Assembly: GCF_008727925.1 (NCBI RefSeq)
Contig: NZ_VTWT01000003.1
Span: 62,001 to 126,000, forward strand
Source of the DNA: Adhaeribacter soli
GTDB taxonomy: Bacteria > Bacteroidota > Bacteroidia > Cytophagales > Hymenobacteraceae
Reading direction: 5' to 3'
DNA: 64,000 nucleotides
The number at the start of each line of letters is the position of its first letter. The stretch's first letter is position 1. The position numbers and the translations under genes were made by a program. A model generated the notes under the pieces. That model worked only from the letters and a program-made list of their open reading frames with translations, ran no database searches and was not told the origin of the DNA. Below, piece after piece: positions 26,680 to 36,028 of the stretch.

Positions 26680-27369
26680 ATGAAAGCTTTTTCTGATCTG
26701 TTGGCGCTGGTTTATCCCGAAATCTGCTACGCCTGTAACGAAACCCTGGCTGATGGAGAATCCATGGTCTGTACCTCCTGCCGCGCGAAGCTTCCTTATA
26801 CCAATTCCCACCTGCTACCTACCGAACACAATCCTTTGAATAATCGTTTTCTGGGAAGAATTAATGTAGAAAACGCCTTATCGTTCCTCACCTTTGTGCG
26901 GGCCGGCCGGGTACAGAACCTTTTGCATAACCTGAAATACAAAAACGTATCGGAGATTGGGGATTTGTTGGGGAAATGGTATGGTTATGAACTTGAAAAG
27001 GCTGGTTATAAAGATAAATTCGATTTGATCCTGGGCGTGCCGCTGCATACCCGGAAACAAAAACAAAGAGGCTACAACCAGGCCGATAAATTCGCTCAGG
27101 GCCTGAGTGAAGCGCTTCAGGTTCCGTGGAGCGACCAGGTTATTGCCCGTATTGCGGCTAGTACCACTCAAACCCGGAAAAGCCGTTTAGCTCGCTGGGA
27201 AAACGTTGAAAAAATATTTGAAGTAAAACAGCCCGAAAAGGTAAGAGAAAAACGGATCCTGCTGGTAGATGATGTGCTTACGACCGGAGCCACTTTAGAA
27301 GCCTGCGGCCATGAATTGCTTAATAGTGGTTGTAAAAGTATTACGGTCGCCACCATTGCAGCTGCCTGA
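26680..27369 (+). CDS. comF: ComF family phosphoribosyltransferase-like protein
   Basis: A 229-residue ComF homologue; ComF is needed for DNA uptake in naturally competent bacteria, and the fold is that of a phosphoribosyltransferase. The N-terminus has a four-Cys zinc site (CYAC at 16-19, CTSC near 31-34). The middle has HNLKYKN and the typical VPLHTRKQKQRGYNQA; the PRPP loop reads ILLVDDVLTTGATLEACG near 200-217. The start is ATG at 26680, preceded by AAGGAAGAACGGT, a weak SD-like run. It ends before a strong bidirectional terminator shared with gldJ. Confidence 0.93.
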   Translation: MKAFSDLLALVYPEICYACNETLADGESMVCTSCRAKLPYTNSHLLPTEHNPLNNRFLGRINVENALSFLTFVRAGRVQNLLHNLKYKNVSEIGDLLGKWYGYELEKAGYKDKFDLILGVPLHTRKQKQRGYNQADKFAQGLSEALQVPWSDQVIARIAASTTQTRKSRLARWENVEKIFEVKQPEKVREKRILLVDDVLTTGATLEACGHELLNSGCKSITVATIAAA

Positions 27370-27387
27370 TAGGGATTAATTGAAAAC

Positions 27388-27421
27388 AAAAAAGCCCTGT
27401 ATTGCTACAGGGCTTTTTTTA
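27388..27421. terminator. Bidirectional terminator between comF and gldJ
   Basis: AGCCCTGTA (27393-27401), loop TTGC, TACAGGGCT (27406-27414), with an A-run before and a T-run after. It lies between the converging ends of comF and gldJ. Confidence 0.9.
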
Positions 27422-27437
27422 TAATACTTGGTAATGC

Positions 27438-28619
27438 TTATCTGTTAGAACCAGCGTTGATCATGGCGCAACGGAAACCGATTGTTGCAGTAGCGGAGTC
27501 CTGAGCCAGGAAGCGGCGGGTACCAGGAGATAACCAGTAAGCAACATCTTTCCAGGAACCACCTTTGTAAACGCGAACTTTATCGGTGATCAGGGACTGG
27601 AAGCCTTTTGCGTCGTAACCGGTTTCTTCATCCAGAAAACCGTTCCGGCGGAAAGGGTTAAGGTCTTCCACATCCTGGAATGAACCAGGACGGTAAATGT
27701 CCTGCACCCACTCATTCACGTTACCAGCCATGTTGTACAGACCGTAATCGTTTGGCGGATAATTGTAGATATATTCTGTGATCATCGCACCATCGTTCAG
27801 GGCACCGGCAATACCGGCGTAGTCACCACGGCCGCGCTTGAAGTTAGCCAGGAACTGACCCATGTTCTTGCCGTAAGGGTTACGCACCTGGTGGCCATCC
27901 CAAGGATAGATACGCTTGTTCATCTGGTTTTCGTCGTCGGTTAACTGCGTACCGATCAAAGCCTGGGCAGCATATTCCCACTCAGCTTCTGTCGGGAGAC
28001 GGTAGTTCGGAAGCACAACGCCAGACTCCAATGGAATGCGGCCTGTTCCTTCCGGAATCTCTACACCAGCTTCTTTGGCTAAGTTCTGGTTAACTTTCTG
28101 GGTTCTCCAGGTACAGTAATCGTTGGCCTGCTCCCAGCTTACACCCACAACCGGGAAGAAACGGAAACCAGGGTAACGCAGGTAATGGTCTACGTAAGGG
28201 TCGTTGAAGGAAAGCTGACGAGCCCAAACGGTAGTGTCCGGCAAAGCAGACTTATAGAATTCTTCCGAAGAGTCCTTCTTAATATAGAACAAATATTCTA
28301 ACCAGTGGATGTTGGCAACTTCAGCCTCGTCCATATAGAAGGAAGCTACCGTTACCGTTCTTTCCAGGTTATCGCGGGTCATCGCCAAATCTTCTTCCGT
28401 AGAACCCAGCGTGGTACGGCCGCCTTCTATGAAGATCAGACCCGGACCCTCCGGCTGCCCGGAATAATCGGCTACTTTAAATCCATCGTCCTGGTTAAAC
28501 GCAATACCGGTAGTGGTACTAGCATCACCTGGATTGGTGCTGGTCGGGTTGCCTTTGTTGCAGGACGACAACAGTACTAAGCCGGTCGCTGCATAGGTTA
28601 GATACTTGAAAAGATTCAT
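27438..28619 (-). CDS. gldJ: Gliding motility / type IX secretion lipoprotein GldJ
   Basis: A 393-residue outer-membrane-associated lipoprotein with Cys20 in the lipobox VLLSSC. The body is a formylglycine-generating-enzyme-like (SUMF1/FGE-sulfatase) fold that has no known catalysis in Gld proteins. Diagnostic strings are GPGLIFIEGG near 59-68, SFYMDEAEVAN, ALPDTTVWARQL and GVSWEQANDYCTWR, which match GldJ better than GldK. GldJ is required for stable assembly of the T9SS core and gliding. Its start (ATG at 28617-28619) is 66 bases after the porP/sprF-like stop on the same strand, so the two may be co-transcribed, and they are functionally linked. Confidence 0.9.
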   Translation of the reverse strand: MNLFKYLTYAATGLVLLSSCNKGNPTSTNPGDASTTTGIAFNQDDGFKVADYSGQPEGPGLIFIEGGRTTLGSTEEDLAMTRDNLERTVTVASFYMDEAEVANIHWLEYLFYIKKDSSEEFYKSALPDTTVWARQLSFNDPYVDHYLRYPGFRFFPVVGVSWEQANDYCTWRTQKVNQNLAKEAGVEIPEGTGRIPLESGVVLPNYRLPTEAEWEYAAQALIGTQLTDDENQMNKRIYPWDGHQVRNPYGKNMGQFLANFKRGRGDYAGIAGALNDGAMITEYIYNYPPNDYGLYNMAGNVNEWVQDIYRPGSFQDVEDLNPFRRNGFLDEETGYDAKGFQSLITDKVRVYKGGSWKDVAYWLSPGTRRFLAQDSATATIGFRCAMINAGSNR

Positions 28620-28685
28620 AAAATTAAATGTACCTGATAATGTATGGGTTTTCTAACAGAGATTAATTTGCAATGATACTAAAAA

Positions 28686-29702
28686 TCAGAACGCCGGGCA
28701 AGCAATTTCGAGGGAATTTTTGTTCCGGGCCCTATTCTTAAAGATTTTGGTATAATCTACCAGGTGAAAGGCCAGAGAAACTTCGTGAGCGCCTCCGGTT
28801 GAGGCACTTAAACCGCTTAATCCCAAGTCATAACTATAGGCCATCCGGAAGGCATTTAACTGAATTCCGCCAATAAAAACCAGCGATTGTTCCGTCTTGG
28901 TTCCCCCTACCGGAACACCCCGGTACAGAATACCAACGGTTACCGGCGTATATAAAGTATACAGGCCCACATCTGTTCTCGAAAAAGGTCCGTGTTTTAT
29001 GTAAGTTGCTGTAGGCGTGAAACTTAATTCGTAAAATTTGTTTTCTGAATAATGGGTATAGGCATAGAATTTGTAACCGGTGTTCAGAATTACTTTTAAC
29101 GGCAGCCGGCTTTCGGTGGTATTTCCTAGGTCCGGTTGGTTCAGGTGGTTAGCGCTGATGCTTAGCCAGAGCTGGTCGGAATATAAAATGCCGCCGGTGC
29201 CCAAAGTTATGTAACGGACCGGATCGAAATTGTTAGTTTCAGCTGAAACTTCGTTTTGCAGGCCGTCGTCGGTAAACTGGTCGCCGAAAGTTAAATTGGT
29301 AAAATCTACTTTTTGCGAGCCGTAGCCGGCCTGTAAACCCGCGCTTACCGCCAGGTTCTTGGAAATTCTGGTACGATAACTGTAAATGCCGTTAAATCCG
29401 AACTGGGTAAATCCGGCGCTTCCGGACTGGTCCAGGAGCATTTGCACCCCCACGCTGCTTTTGCTTTCGCCCAGCCGAATGTCGCCGGAAAGGTAATTTG
29501 TAACGAAAGCGCCGCTAAGCGAAGGCCATTGGTTGCGGTAAGCGGCACTGGCACTTGCTTCGGCCGTAAGCCCTGCAAAAGCCGGGTTTAAGAGCAGGCG
29601 GGTGGCATATTGTTGGGAAAAGTGGGCATCCTGGGCAAAAACTTCACTGCCTAAGGCAAGAAAGCAACCCATTAAAAATTTTACTTTTCCCGACCACCGC
29701 AT
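28686..29702 (-). CDS. PorP/SprF family type IX secretion outer-membrane protein
   Basis: A 338-residue outer-membrane barrel protein. A signal peptide (about 1-22, FLMGCFLALGSEVFAQ) is followed by the family start DAHFSQQYATRLLLNPAFAG and beta strands ending in a typical outer-membrane C-terminus region. PorP/SprF proteins help T9SS cargo (often with PorE/SprB-type partners) reach the cell surface. The longer frame starts at a TTG (29720), but the ATG at 29700-29702 gives a proper signal peptide and is chosen. A TACTGTTTG-like element lies upstream. It precedes gldJ on the same strand. Confidence 0.93.
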   Translation of the reverse strand: MRWSGKVKFLMGCFLALGSEVFAQDAHFSQQYATRLLLNPAFAGLTAEASASAAYRNQWPSLSGAFVTNYLSGDIRLGESKSSVGVQMLLDQSGSAGFTQFGFNGIYSYRTRISKNLAVSAGLQAGYGSQKVDFTNLTFGDQFTDDGLQNEVSAETNNFDPVRYITLGTGGILYSDQLWLSISANHLNQPDLGNTTESRLPLKVILNTGYKFYAYTHYSENKFYELSFTPTATYIKHGPFSRTDVGLYTLYTPVTVGILYRGVPVGGTKTEQSLVFIGGIQLNAFRMAYSYDLGLSGLSASTGGAHEVSLAFHLVDYTKIFKNRARNKNSLEIACPAF

Positions 29703-29933
29703 ACTAAAACCAGCTTTCAAACAGTATATTAATGAGTTAAAAAAGTAAAATCAGCGTTATGGCTTTAGCCAGCAACCGGAAAACAATATCAAAACGAAGC
29801 GAAAAAGTACTTTCGTATGAAATTGCAGCATACAAATTTACTTTTTTTCGTAAGGGCTTCCGGCAACTTGCCGGGAAAATTTTTTAAGTAAATTCACGCT
29901 TTCATAAGGATAGCAAAAACAGTATATAAAAAA

Positions 29934-32912
29934 ATGAAAAAAGTATTCATCGGCTTTGCCGTCTTCCTCGTCATTCTTATAGCCGCGGCCGCTTTGGTGC
30001 CCGTGCTTTTTAAGGATAAAATTAAGGAACTGGTAGATAAGGAAATTGCCAAGAACGTAGATGCCAAAGTGCTTTACGCCGCCAACGATGTGGACGTAAG
30101 TATCTTTTCCACTTTCCCGAACCTGGGCCTGGGCATCGATAACCTGACCGTGATCGGGGTAGATTCTTTTCAGCGCGATACGCTGGCTTCCCTGCCGAAA
30201 TTCCGCATGGGCCTCGACCTGATGAGCGTAATTTCGGGAGACAAAATGAAAATTAAATCCATTACGCTTACCGAGCCCCGCCTGAAATTAAAAGTGTTGA
30301 AAAGTGGAAAAGCGAACTGGGATATTTACAAAGCAATTCCCGAAGAAGGCGCCCCGGATACCACCCAGACCAACTTTAAGATGGGGATAAACAAGTGGGA
30401 GATCAAGAACGGCCACATCGTGTATGAGGACCTGACGATCCCGTTTGGTGTGCTGGCCAAGAATGTGAACCACACTGGTAGCGGCGACTTCGAGCAGAAC
30501 GTTTTCGACATGGTTTCCCACACCACTTCTGATGCTTTCACCATGACTTACGATGGTATAAACTACATCGAGAACAAGCGTCTGGAAGGCGATATGACCA
30601 TGGCGATGGACCTGGATAAATTCCAGTTCACGTTTAAAGACAATAAATTCAAACTGAACGATTTTGCCTTTGATTTTGCCGGTTCCATTTTAATGCCGGC
30701 CGAAGACATCGACATGGACCTGACCTTTAAAGCGCTGGATACCGATTTTAAAACGATCCTCTCTTTAGTGCCGGGCATGTACACCGAATCTTTCAAGGAT
30801 GTGAAAACCGATGGCAAGCTGGCTTTTGACGGCTACGTAAAAGGCCGCTTCAACGAAACTTCCCTCCCGGGCTTCGGCACGAACCTGAAAGTTACCAATG
30901 CCATGTTTAAGTATCCGGATCTGCCTCAGGCGGCTACCAATATTAACGTAGATATGTCCGTGGATAATAAGGATGGCAATATCGACCATACCAACGTGGA
31001 AGTGCGTCAGTTTCACTTAGATCTGGGTAAAAACCCGGTAGATGCCAAAGCGATTATCAACGGCCTGAACCCGATGAAACTGGACGGTAACCTGAAAGCC
31101 AACATCGACCTGAATGAAATTACCAAAGTTTTCCCGGTAGAAGGCATGACCTTGCGCGGCTTGCTGAAAGTGGATGCCAACGCCAAGGGTACCTACTCCG
31201 AAAAACAGATGCCGGTGGTGAAAGCCAACCTGAACCTGACGAACGGCTACGTGAAATCGAAAGACTTCCCCGCTCCTATCGAAAACCTGAACGCGTTGGT
31301 AAACGTGCTGAACGCCACCGGCAATACCGAAGACACTGATATCCGGATCGAGAATTTCCGGATGATGCTGGAAGGCGAGCCGCTGGCCGGCCGCGTGTAC
31401 GTGAAAGGCATTGACAAACCGGCTTTCGACGCCGATGTAAACGGAACGATAGACCTGACCAAGATCACGAAGATCTTCCCGCTGGAAGGCATGAAGCTGG
31501 CTGGCCGCATTCAGGGTGCTATTAAAACCAAAGGTAACATGGCCGACATCGAAGCCGGTAAGTACGCCAACATCACTTCCAGCGGTACGGTGAATGTGAA
31601 TAACCTGAACTTCGTAAGCCAGGATCTGCCTCAGGGTATGAAGATTACGAATGCCAAAGCTACTTTCAACAACGAGAAAATAAACCTGCAGAACATGAGC
31701 GGCTACCTGGGTAAAAGCGACATTCAGGTAGATGGCACGATCTCGAATTACATGGGTTATCTATTTGCCGAAAACCAGCCGTTGCGCGGTACCATGTCCT
31801 TAAATTCGAACCGTTTCGATGTGAATGAATGGATGGTTGATAATTATACCGGCCAGCCGGTAGCCCAGCAGCCGCAAACGCAACAGGCGCAAGGCGTAGT
31901 GGAAGTTCCGGCCAACATCGACTTTACGCTGAATGCCAACGTGAAGCAGGTGCTTTATGACAACCTGGATCTGCAGAATATGAAAGGTACCGTGCTTATT
32001 AAAGACAAGACCGCGAAACTGCAGAACCTGGCCTTTAATACGCTGGGCGGCGCTTTCGTTACCAGCGGTACTTACAACACCCAGAGCCTGCAGCACCCGA
32101 AATTCACCTTCGACCTGGATATCAAGAACCTGGAATTCAAAGAAGCTTTCAAGGCTTTTAATACCGTTCAGAAAATTGCCCCGATTGCCAAAGTGCTGGA
32201 CGGTAAGTTCTCTACCAACTTTGCTTTTGCCGGCGAAATGGGTCAGGACATGATGCCGGTAATGGGAACGCTAAGCGGTAAAGGAGTAATTGAAGTGGTA
32301 AAAGCCGCCGTGAAAAACGTGAAGGTAGTACAAAGCATCAGCAACGTTACCCAGTTCAAAGAGATTGAAAACCTAATCATTGAGCATAAAGATATTGCAG
32401 CCGAGATCCTGAACGGTAACCTGGTGGTGAAGCCCTTTGATATTACCGCCGGCAAAATGAAAATGACCGTTGGCGGTACCAATAACCTGAGCGGCCTTAT
32501 CGATTATGGCGTAGCGCTGGACGTGCCTACCGGTCAGGTGGGAGCTGCCTTAAACAACAAGCTCGCCTCTTTTGCCGGTATGAAAGATTACAAAGCCTCC
32601 GACCGCGTAACGCTGAACCTGAAAGTAGGCGGCACGGCAGAGGATCCGAAAGTAAGCTTAGCCGGTGGCGCTGCTAAAGGCGCTGCCAAAGAGATGGTAA
32701 CCAACGTGGTAAAAGCTCGCTTGGATGTGGAAAAAGACAAGCTAGCCGAAAAACGGAAAGTAGCCGAAGACAGTGTCCGCAACGAGCTGAACCGCCGCAA
32801 GCAGGAAGCCGAAGAAAAGGCTCGTTTGGAAATGGAGAAAAAGCGGAAAGAAGCTGAGCAACAGCTTCAGAATAAGGCTAAAGACCAATTGAAAGGCATA
32901 TTCAAAAAATAA
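29934..32912 (+). CDS. AsmA-like / DUF748-type large periplasmic protein
   Basis: A 992-residue protein with an N-terminal membrane anchor (about 5-24, VFIGFAVFLVILIAAAALV) and a huge periplasmic region. The start of the mature part resembles AsmA (DKEIAKNVDAKVLYAANDVDVSIFSTFPNLGLGIDNLTV). The body repeats units such as GNLKANIDLNEITKVFPVEGMTLRG and GTIDLTKITKIFPLEGMKLAGR, as in bridge-like lipid-transfer proteins (AsmA/TamB/YhdP). The C-terminal 80 residues form a charged coiled coil. Such proteins are thought to move or regulate phospholipids between membranes. The ATG is at 29934, and a strong terminator follows. Confidence 0.87.
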   Translation: MKKVFIGFAVFLVILIAAAALVPVLFKDKIKELVDKEIAKNVDAKVLYAANDVDVSIFSTFPNLGLGIDNLTVIGVDSFQRDTLASLPKFRMGLDLMSVISGDKMKIKSITLTEPRLKLKVLKSGKANWDIYKAIPEEGAPDTTQTNFKMGINKWEIKNGHIVYEDLTIPFGVLAKNVNHTGSGDFEQNVFDMVSHTTSDAFTMTYDGINYIENKRLEGDMTMAMDLDKFQFTFKDNKFKLNDFAFDFAGSILMPAEDIDMDLTFKALDTDFKTILSLVPGMYTESFKDVKTDGKLAFDGYVKGRFNETSLPGFGTNLKVTNAMFKYPDLPQAATNINVDMSVDNKDGNIDHTNVEVRQFHLDLGKNPVDAKAIINGLNPMKLDGNLKANIDLNEITKVFPVEGMTLRGLLKVDANAKGTYSEKQMPVVKANLNLTNGYVKSKDFPAPIENLNALVNVLNATGNTEDTDIRIENFRMMLEGEPLAGRVYVKGIDKPAFDADVNGTIDLTKITKIFPLEGMKLAGRIQGAIKTKGNMADIEAGKYANITSSGTVNVNNLNFVSQDLPQGMKITNAKATFNNEKINLQNMSGYLGKSDIQVDGTISNYMGYLFAENQPLRGTMSLNSNRFDVNEWMVDNYTGQPVAQQPQTQQAQGVVEVPANIDFTLNANVKQVLYDNLDLQNMKGTVLIKDKTAKLQNLAFNTLGGAFVTSGTYNTQSLQHPKFTFDLDIKNLEFKEAFKAFNTVQKIAPIAKVLDGKFSTNFAFAGEMGQDMMPVMGTLSGKGVIEVVKAAVKNVKVVQSISNVTQFKEIENLIIEHKDIAAEILNGNLVVKPFDITAGKMKMTVGGTNNLSGLIDYGVALDVPTGQVGAALNNKLASFAGMKDYKASDRVTLNLKVGGTAEDPKVSLAGGAAKGAAKEMVTNVVKARLDVEKDKLAEKRKVAEDSVRNELNRRKQEAEEKARLEMEKKRKEAEQQLQNKAKDQLKGIFKK

Positions 32913-32965
32913 CGCCAACAGTAGTTTTCCACCCGGAAACGCTACGGTTTTAACCTGAAAAGCAA

Positions 32966-32998
32966 AAGCCTTATCCACATCGGATAAGGCTTTTTTAT
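32966..32998 (+). terminator. Terminator of the AsmA-like gene
   Basis: AAGCCTTATCC (32966-32976), loop ACATC, GGATAAGGCTT (32982-32992), then T-run. It includes TTATCCACA, the DnaA-box consensus, but as part of the stem. Confidence 0.9.
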
Positions 32999-32999
32999 T

Positions 33000-33042
33000 G
33001 GCTCAGGATCAGGATTCTCAGGACTATAGTCTGAATATAGGT
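33000..33042. repeat. ATCAGGATT..GTCTGAA repeat
   Basis: GCTCAGGATCAGGATTCTCA then GGACTATAGTCTGAA is a copy of the dispersed family seen at 53268-53345, here following the AsmA-gene terminator. Confidence 0.6.
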
Positions 33043-33160
33043 TTTGAGGGTTGCTACTCAAATAGTACAGGTGGTCAAATGTGGAGTTTATTCTAAGTAG
33101 GATTATTAAACAACTACAGGTAAAACCTTCGCCTACGGCAGGCACCGAATCTTCTGAACC

Positions 33161-33260
33161 CGTCATCTCGACGTCAGGAGAGATCTCATCAAGATGGTAG
33201 TACCTTTTATTCTGGCTATTCTACTTTATTCCGGAGATCTCTCCTGACGTCGAGATGACG
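33161..33260. repeat. Best-preserved GTCATCTCGACG palindromic element (27-bp perfect arms)
   Basis: The left arm 33161-33187 and the right arm 33234-33260 are perfect reverse complements, starting CGTCATCTCGACGTCAGGAG, with a 46-base middle holding ATCAAGATGGTAGTACC. Other members are at 14445 (two arms), 2065 (diverged) and the solo arms at 9085 and 53768. No coding capacity. Confidence 0.9.
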
Positions 33261-33263
33261 CAA

Positions 33264-33711
33264 TAATAATTGTGTGTCCTAGTTATAGCCTTTTTTAAGC
33301 GGAGAATGTGGTGGTTTTGCCTCGGGTGGAACACTCCAACAAATTGTCGAAAAGAATACAGGAGTAAGCTATTAATGAATTCAGCCAGGTGATAAAAGGC
33401 AGAAAGCTATTTACGAAAAACACTATTCTTAAAAGGAAGTAGCTTTTCCATTCCCTTTTTAAGGAATGCTGGACAGGATCATTACACTGATAACAAAATC
33501 ACTCCTTTTCTGCTCTTTCTCTGTTAAGAAAAAATCCTATAATCCTTTAAAGAAAGATTAAGCTAAAATCACTTTTAAAGTTTTCCGGAAAGGTTTTTGC
33601 AAGCCGCCATTTAGCTATGCGAAAAATAAAATGCTAAAAGAGCGTAATCTTTTTTCTGAATTTCCGTATAGCTGTTAATTTTTATTCACCCTAATTCTTA
33701 ACTACCCAAAA
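33264..33711. other. Intergenic region upstream of the DUF4382 gene
   Basis: About 450 bases without a recognisable gene. A short inverted repeat CATTCC/GGAATG lies near 33450. The last 80 bases are A/T rich and must contain the promoter of the gene at 33712, but no exact TAnnTTTG is visible. Confidence 0.5.
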
Positions 33712-34527
33712 ATGAAAACAAGCAGATTCGTGCTTCCGGCCATGTTGTTGGGATTAACGCTGGGCTTAGGCGCCTGCAGCAAAGACGATGATAAAACAAC
33801 CACCGGCACCGGTACCTCCCGCATGGAAGTCCGCCTGACCGATGCGCCCGGCGATTATAAAGAAGTGAATATCGATATCCGTTCGGTGCAGGTACACAAA
33901 GATGCCAGCGACAACGGCACTACTGGTTGGGTAACCCTGGATAATATTAAACCGGGCATCTACAACTTGCTTGATTTTTCGAACGGAAAAGATACCCTTT
34001 TAGCAGCTTCCAACCTGCCGGTAGGCCATATCTCCCAGATCCGTTTGGTATTAGGCAATGATAACTCCCTGGTGCTGAAAGACGGTACTACCAAAGCCTT
34101 AAAAACCCCTAGTGGACAGACTTCCGGCTTAAAAGTACAGATCCATGCCGATCTGAAAGAAGATGTAACCTATGTAGTTTTGCTCGACTTCGATGCGGCT
34201 AAATCTATTGTGGCCAGAGGTAACGGCGAATACAACCTGAAACCAGTAATCCGCGCCATTACCCAAGCGGTTGGCGGTGGTATAAAAGGAACTGTAACGC
34301 CAGCCGAAGCCGGCAACGAGATCCACGCTATTGAAACCGCCCCGGGTGCGAATGCTAAAATCGATACTTTTGGCGGCTTTACTAACAGCAACGGCGCCTA
34401 TATGATAAAAGGGTTGACCGGCGGTACTTACAAGGTCGATTTTTATGCACCAAATAAGAAGAAAACTGTAAATACTGTGGTAGTTACCAACGATAAACTT
34501 ACCACCTTAGATATGAAAATGGACTAA
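33712..34527 (+). CDS. DUF4382 domain lipoprotein with carboxypeptidase-regulatory-like C-terminus
   Basis: A 271-residue lipoprotein (Cys22 in LGLGACSKD). The DUF4382 domain occupies about 37-185, starting MEVRLTDAPGDYKEVNIDIR, with DKDAS-like loops and PVGHISQIRLVLG. The C-terminal part (about 195-271; GGIKGTVTPAEAGNEIHAI and TNSNGAYMIKGLTGGTYKV) is a CarboxypepD_reg-like beta sandwich. The protein would be exposed at the outer membrane or periplasm; function is unknown, and DUF4382 is common in marine and soil Bacteroidota. The ATG is at 33712, with a strong terminator right after the stop. No operon partner. Confidence 0.9.
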   Translation: MKTSRFVLPAMLLGLTLGLGACSKDDDKTTTGTGTSRMEVRLTDAPGDYKEVNIDIRSVQVHKDASDNGTTGWVTLDNIKPGIYNLLDFSNGKDTLLAASNLPVGHISQIRLVLGNDNSLVLKDGTTKALKTPSGQTSGLKVQIHADLKEDVTYVVLLDFDAAKSIVARGNGEYNLKPVIRAITQAVGGGIKGTVTPAEAGNEIHAIETAPGANAKIDTFGGFTNSNGAYMIKGLTGGTYKVDFYAPNKKKTVNTVVVTNDKLTTLDMKMD

Positions 34528-34550
34528 GAAAACGATAGGTTTATCCACAA

Positions 34551-34592
34551 AAAAGTGCCGCCCTGATACTCTCACCAGGGCGGCACTTTTTA
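34551..34592. terminator. Strong bidirectional terminator
   Basis: AAAAGTGCCGCCCTG (34551-34565), ten-base loop, CAGGGCGGCACTTTT (34576-34590), flanked by A and T. It closes the DUF4382 gene and can also stop the converging DinB gene. Confidence 0.92.
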
Positions 34593-34642
34593 TTTAAAAT
34601 TATACGAACCTACGAATCCCGAAAATTCGAACATTCGATCCT

Positions 34643-35116
34643 TTAAACCGGTTGTCCGGTCTTGATGCGCACGTAGGTAATATAATCGGTATTAATGGGC
34701 TCGAAGCCGTTGTTGCGTAGTTCTTTGGCTACCTGAGCCCGGTGGTAGGTACAGTGGTTGAAAACGTGCGTAAAGATGTCGCAAACCCGGTTGGTGTACG
34801 CCATGCCCTGGGAGTTGGTGTATTTTATTTCCCGGTTAAATTCTTCCAGATCGGCATCCTTTAAGAGGTCGTAAAGCCTTGGTGAAGTTTCTTCGTGTAG
34901 CTTTCTTAACTCCTTCAGGCTGTGCTCCTGCCAAACCGTTACCGGACAAACCGTATCCGTCATCCGGGAGATCCAGATGTATTGCGCATTTAGCACGTGG
35001 CTGAACAGTTTTAAAGCTCCGGCCGGCGCTTCGCCGGGAAGGTTTTCTAAATGCGTCAGGAGCCGGTCGTTGGCCCAGATATTATATTCCGCGTATTTTT
35101 TTAACGTACTCCACAT
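34643..35116 (-). CDS. DinB family protein
   Basis: A 157-residue four-helix protein of the DinB superfamily (YfiT/DUF664-like), which usually binds a divalent metal through three histidines and includes bacillithiol or similar thiol transferases. Candidate ligands are the His in LFSHVLNAQYIW near 42 and the two in HVFNHCTYHRAQV near 118-127. The N-terminus (YAEYNIWANDRLLTHLENL) is the usual first helix. The start is ATG at 35114-35116. Specific function is unknown. It precedes no partner but lies five bases after the DUF6970 gene on the same strand, so they may share a transcript. Confidence 0.85.
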   Translation of the reverse strand: MWSTLKKYAEYNIWANDRLLTHLENLPGEAPAGALKLFSHVLNAQYIWISRMTDTVCPVTVWQEHSLKELRKLHEETSPRLYDLLKDADLEEFNREIKYTNSQGMAYTNRVCDIFTHVFNHCTYHRAQVAKELRNNGFEPINTDYITYVRIKTGQPV

Positions 35117-35121
35117 AGCTT

Positions 35122-35511
35122 CTATTTTCTTAAGTCTTCCCAGACCAGCTTTTCCTGGGTTCTGGTTTCAAAAAAGTCGGGGCATTTGCCATCGCCGCGA
35201 CCGGTTATACCGCCATCCGGCTCACAAAGTTGCTCTCCCTGCGCATTCAGCACTTTGCCCGGAATATCGCAACAGCGGCCGCTTACATAATAAACCGGCT
35301 GATCCTGATATTGATACCGGAAGATCTTTACCGGCGGGTTTGTTGGCGCTTCATTTTTAAATTCCACGATCAGCTCGTTCAGCCATTCCGGGTTCGTTTC
35401 CGAAACGCCGGCGCTGCTGCTCTGCACCGCCACGGGTTTCTGACAAGCGCCCAGAAACGTTAAGCTTATTACAGAAAAAAGTACCAGGGTGTTTTTGTAT
35501 GCAAGCATCAT
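35122..35511 (-). CDS. DUF6970 lipoprotein
   Basis: A small lipoprotein of about 129 residues. From the ATG at 35509-35511, Cys23 falls in SLTFLGAC. The mature part has NPEWLNELIVEFKNE and the fold-defining YVSGRCCDIPGKVLN, then a Gly/Cys-rich end (CEPDGGITGRGDGKCPDFF), typical of DUF6970 (a small beta-rich domain with several cysteines). The frame also contains a TTG start four codons upstream, which is not preferred. Function unknown. The stop lies five bases before the DinB start. Confidence 0.8.
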   Translation of the reverse strand: MMLAYKNTLVLFSVISLTFLGACQKPVAVQSSSAGVSETNPEWLNELIVEFKNEAPTNPPVKIFRYQYQDQPVYYVSGRCCDIPGKVLNAQGEQLCEPDGGITGRGDGKCPDFFETRTQEKLVWEDLRK

Positions 35512-35554
35512 AAGCGGGTGCAAAAGTATGAAAGCCGGGAGATTTTCAAATTGT

Positions 35555-35956
35555 TCAGGAAAGATTTTTTAACCACTCCGCTACTACCGGAAGCGCTGCC
35601 ACGTAAGGCCAGAAAATTAAAATGCCAATAGCCAGCGCCGTAAAGGCAGCCATCAGCACTGCCCCGGCTGCCAGGTCTTTGGCCTGCCCCGCCAACTCGT
35701 GGTAATCAGGCGAAACCAGGTCCGTAAGTTTTTCCAGAGCAGTATTAAAAATCTCGGCCATCCACACCAGCCCGATTGCCAGTATAATCCAGCACCATTC
35801 CGAAGGTTTAATGTGGAAAAACCAGCCCAGGAAAATTGCTTCAATGGCTGCCAGTACGTGGAGCTTCATGTTCGGCTCGTAGCGGAAAGCGGCTCCCATA
35901 CCCCTCAGGGCATAACCAAAACTGTTTAAACGTTTCTTAATGTACTTCCGGGGCAT
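35555..35956 (-). CDS. dgkA: Diacylglycerol / undecaprenol kinase (DgkA family)
   Basis: A 133-residue trimeric inner-membrane kinase that phosphorylates diacylglycerol or undecaprenol; which one cannot be told, but Gram-positive-like branch members use undecaprenol. The key acidic residues are in WMAEIFNTALEKLTDLV (about 65-81) and in AKDLAAGAV (about 92-100). Three membrane spans fit the family. The N-terminus (RLNSFGYALRGMGAAFRYEPNMKLH) is also characteristic. The ATG is at 35954-35956. It faces the same way as the phosphatidyltransferase gene, which ends 73 bases upstream. Confidence 0.93.
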   Translation of the reverse strand: MPRKYIKKRLNSFGYALRGMGAAFRYEPNMKLHVLAAIEAIFLGWFFHIKPSEWCWIILAIGLVWMAEIFNTALEKLTDLVSPDYHELAGQAKDLAAGAVLMAAFTALAIGILIFWPYVAALPVVAEWLKNLS

Positions 35957-36028
35957 CAGGCTTTAGGTTGGTTATTAGTGTAATTGAAGTTGAATTAACA
36001 CATTTATTTCAGCATTGAGAACGGTAGC

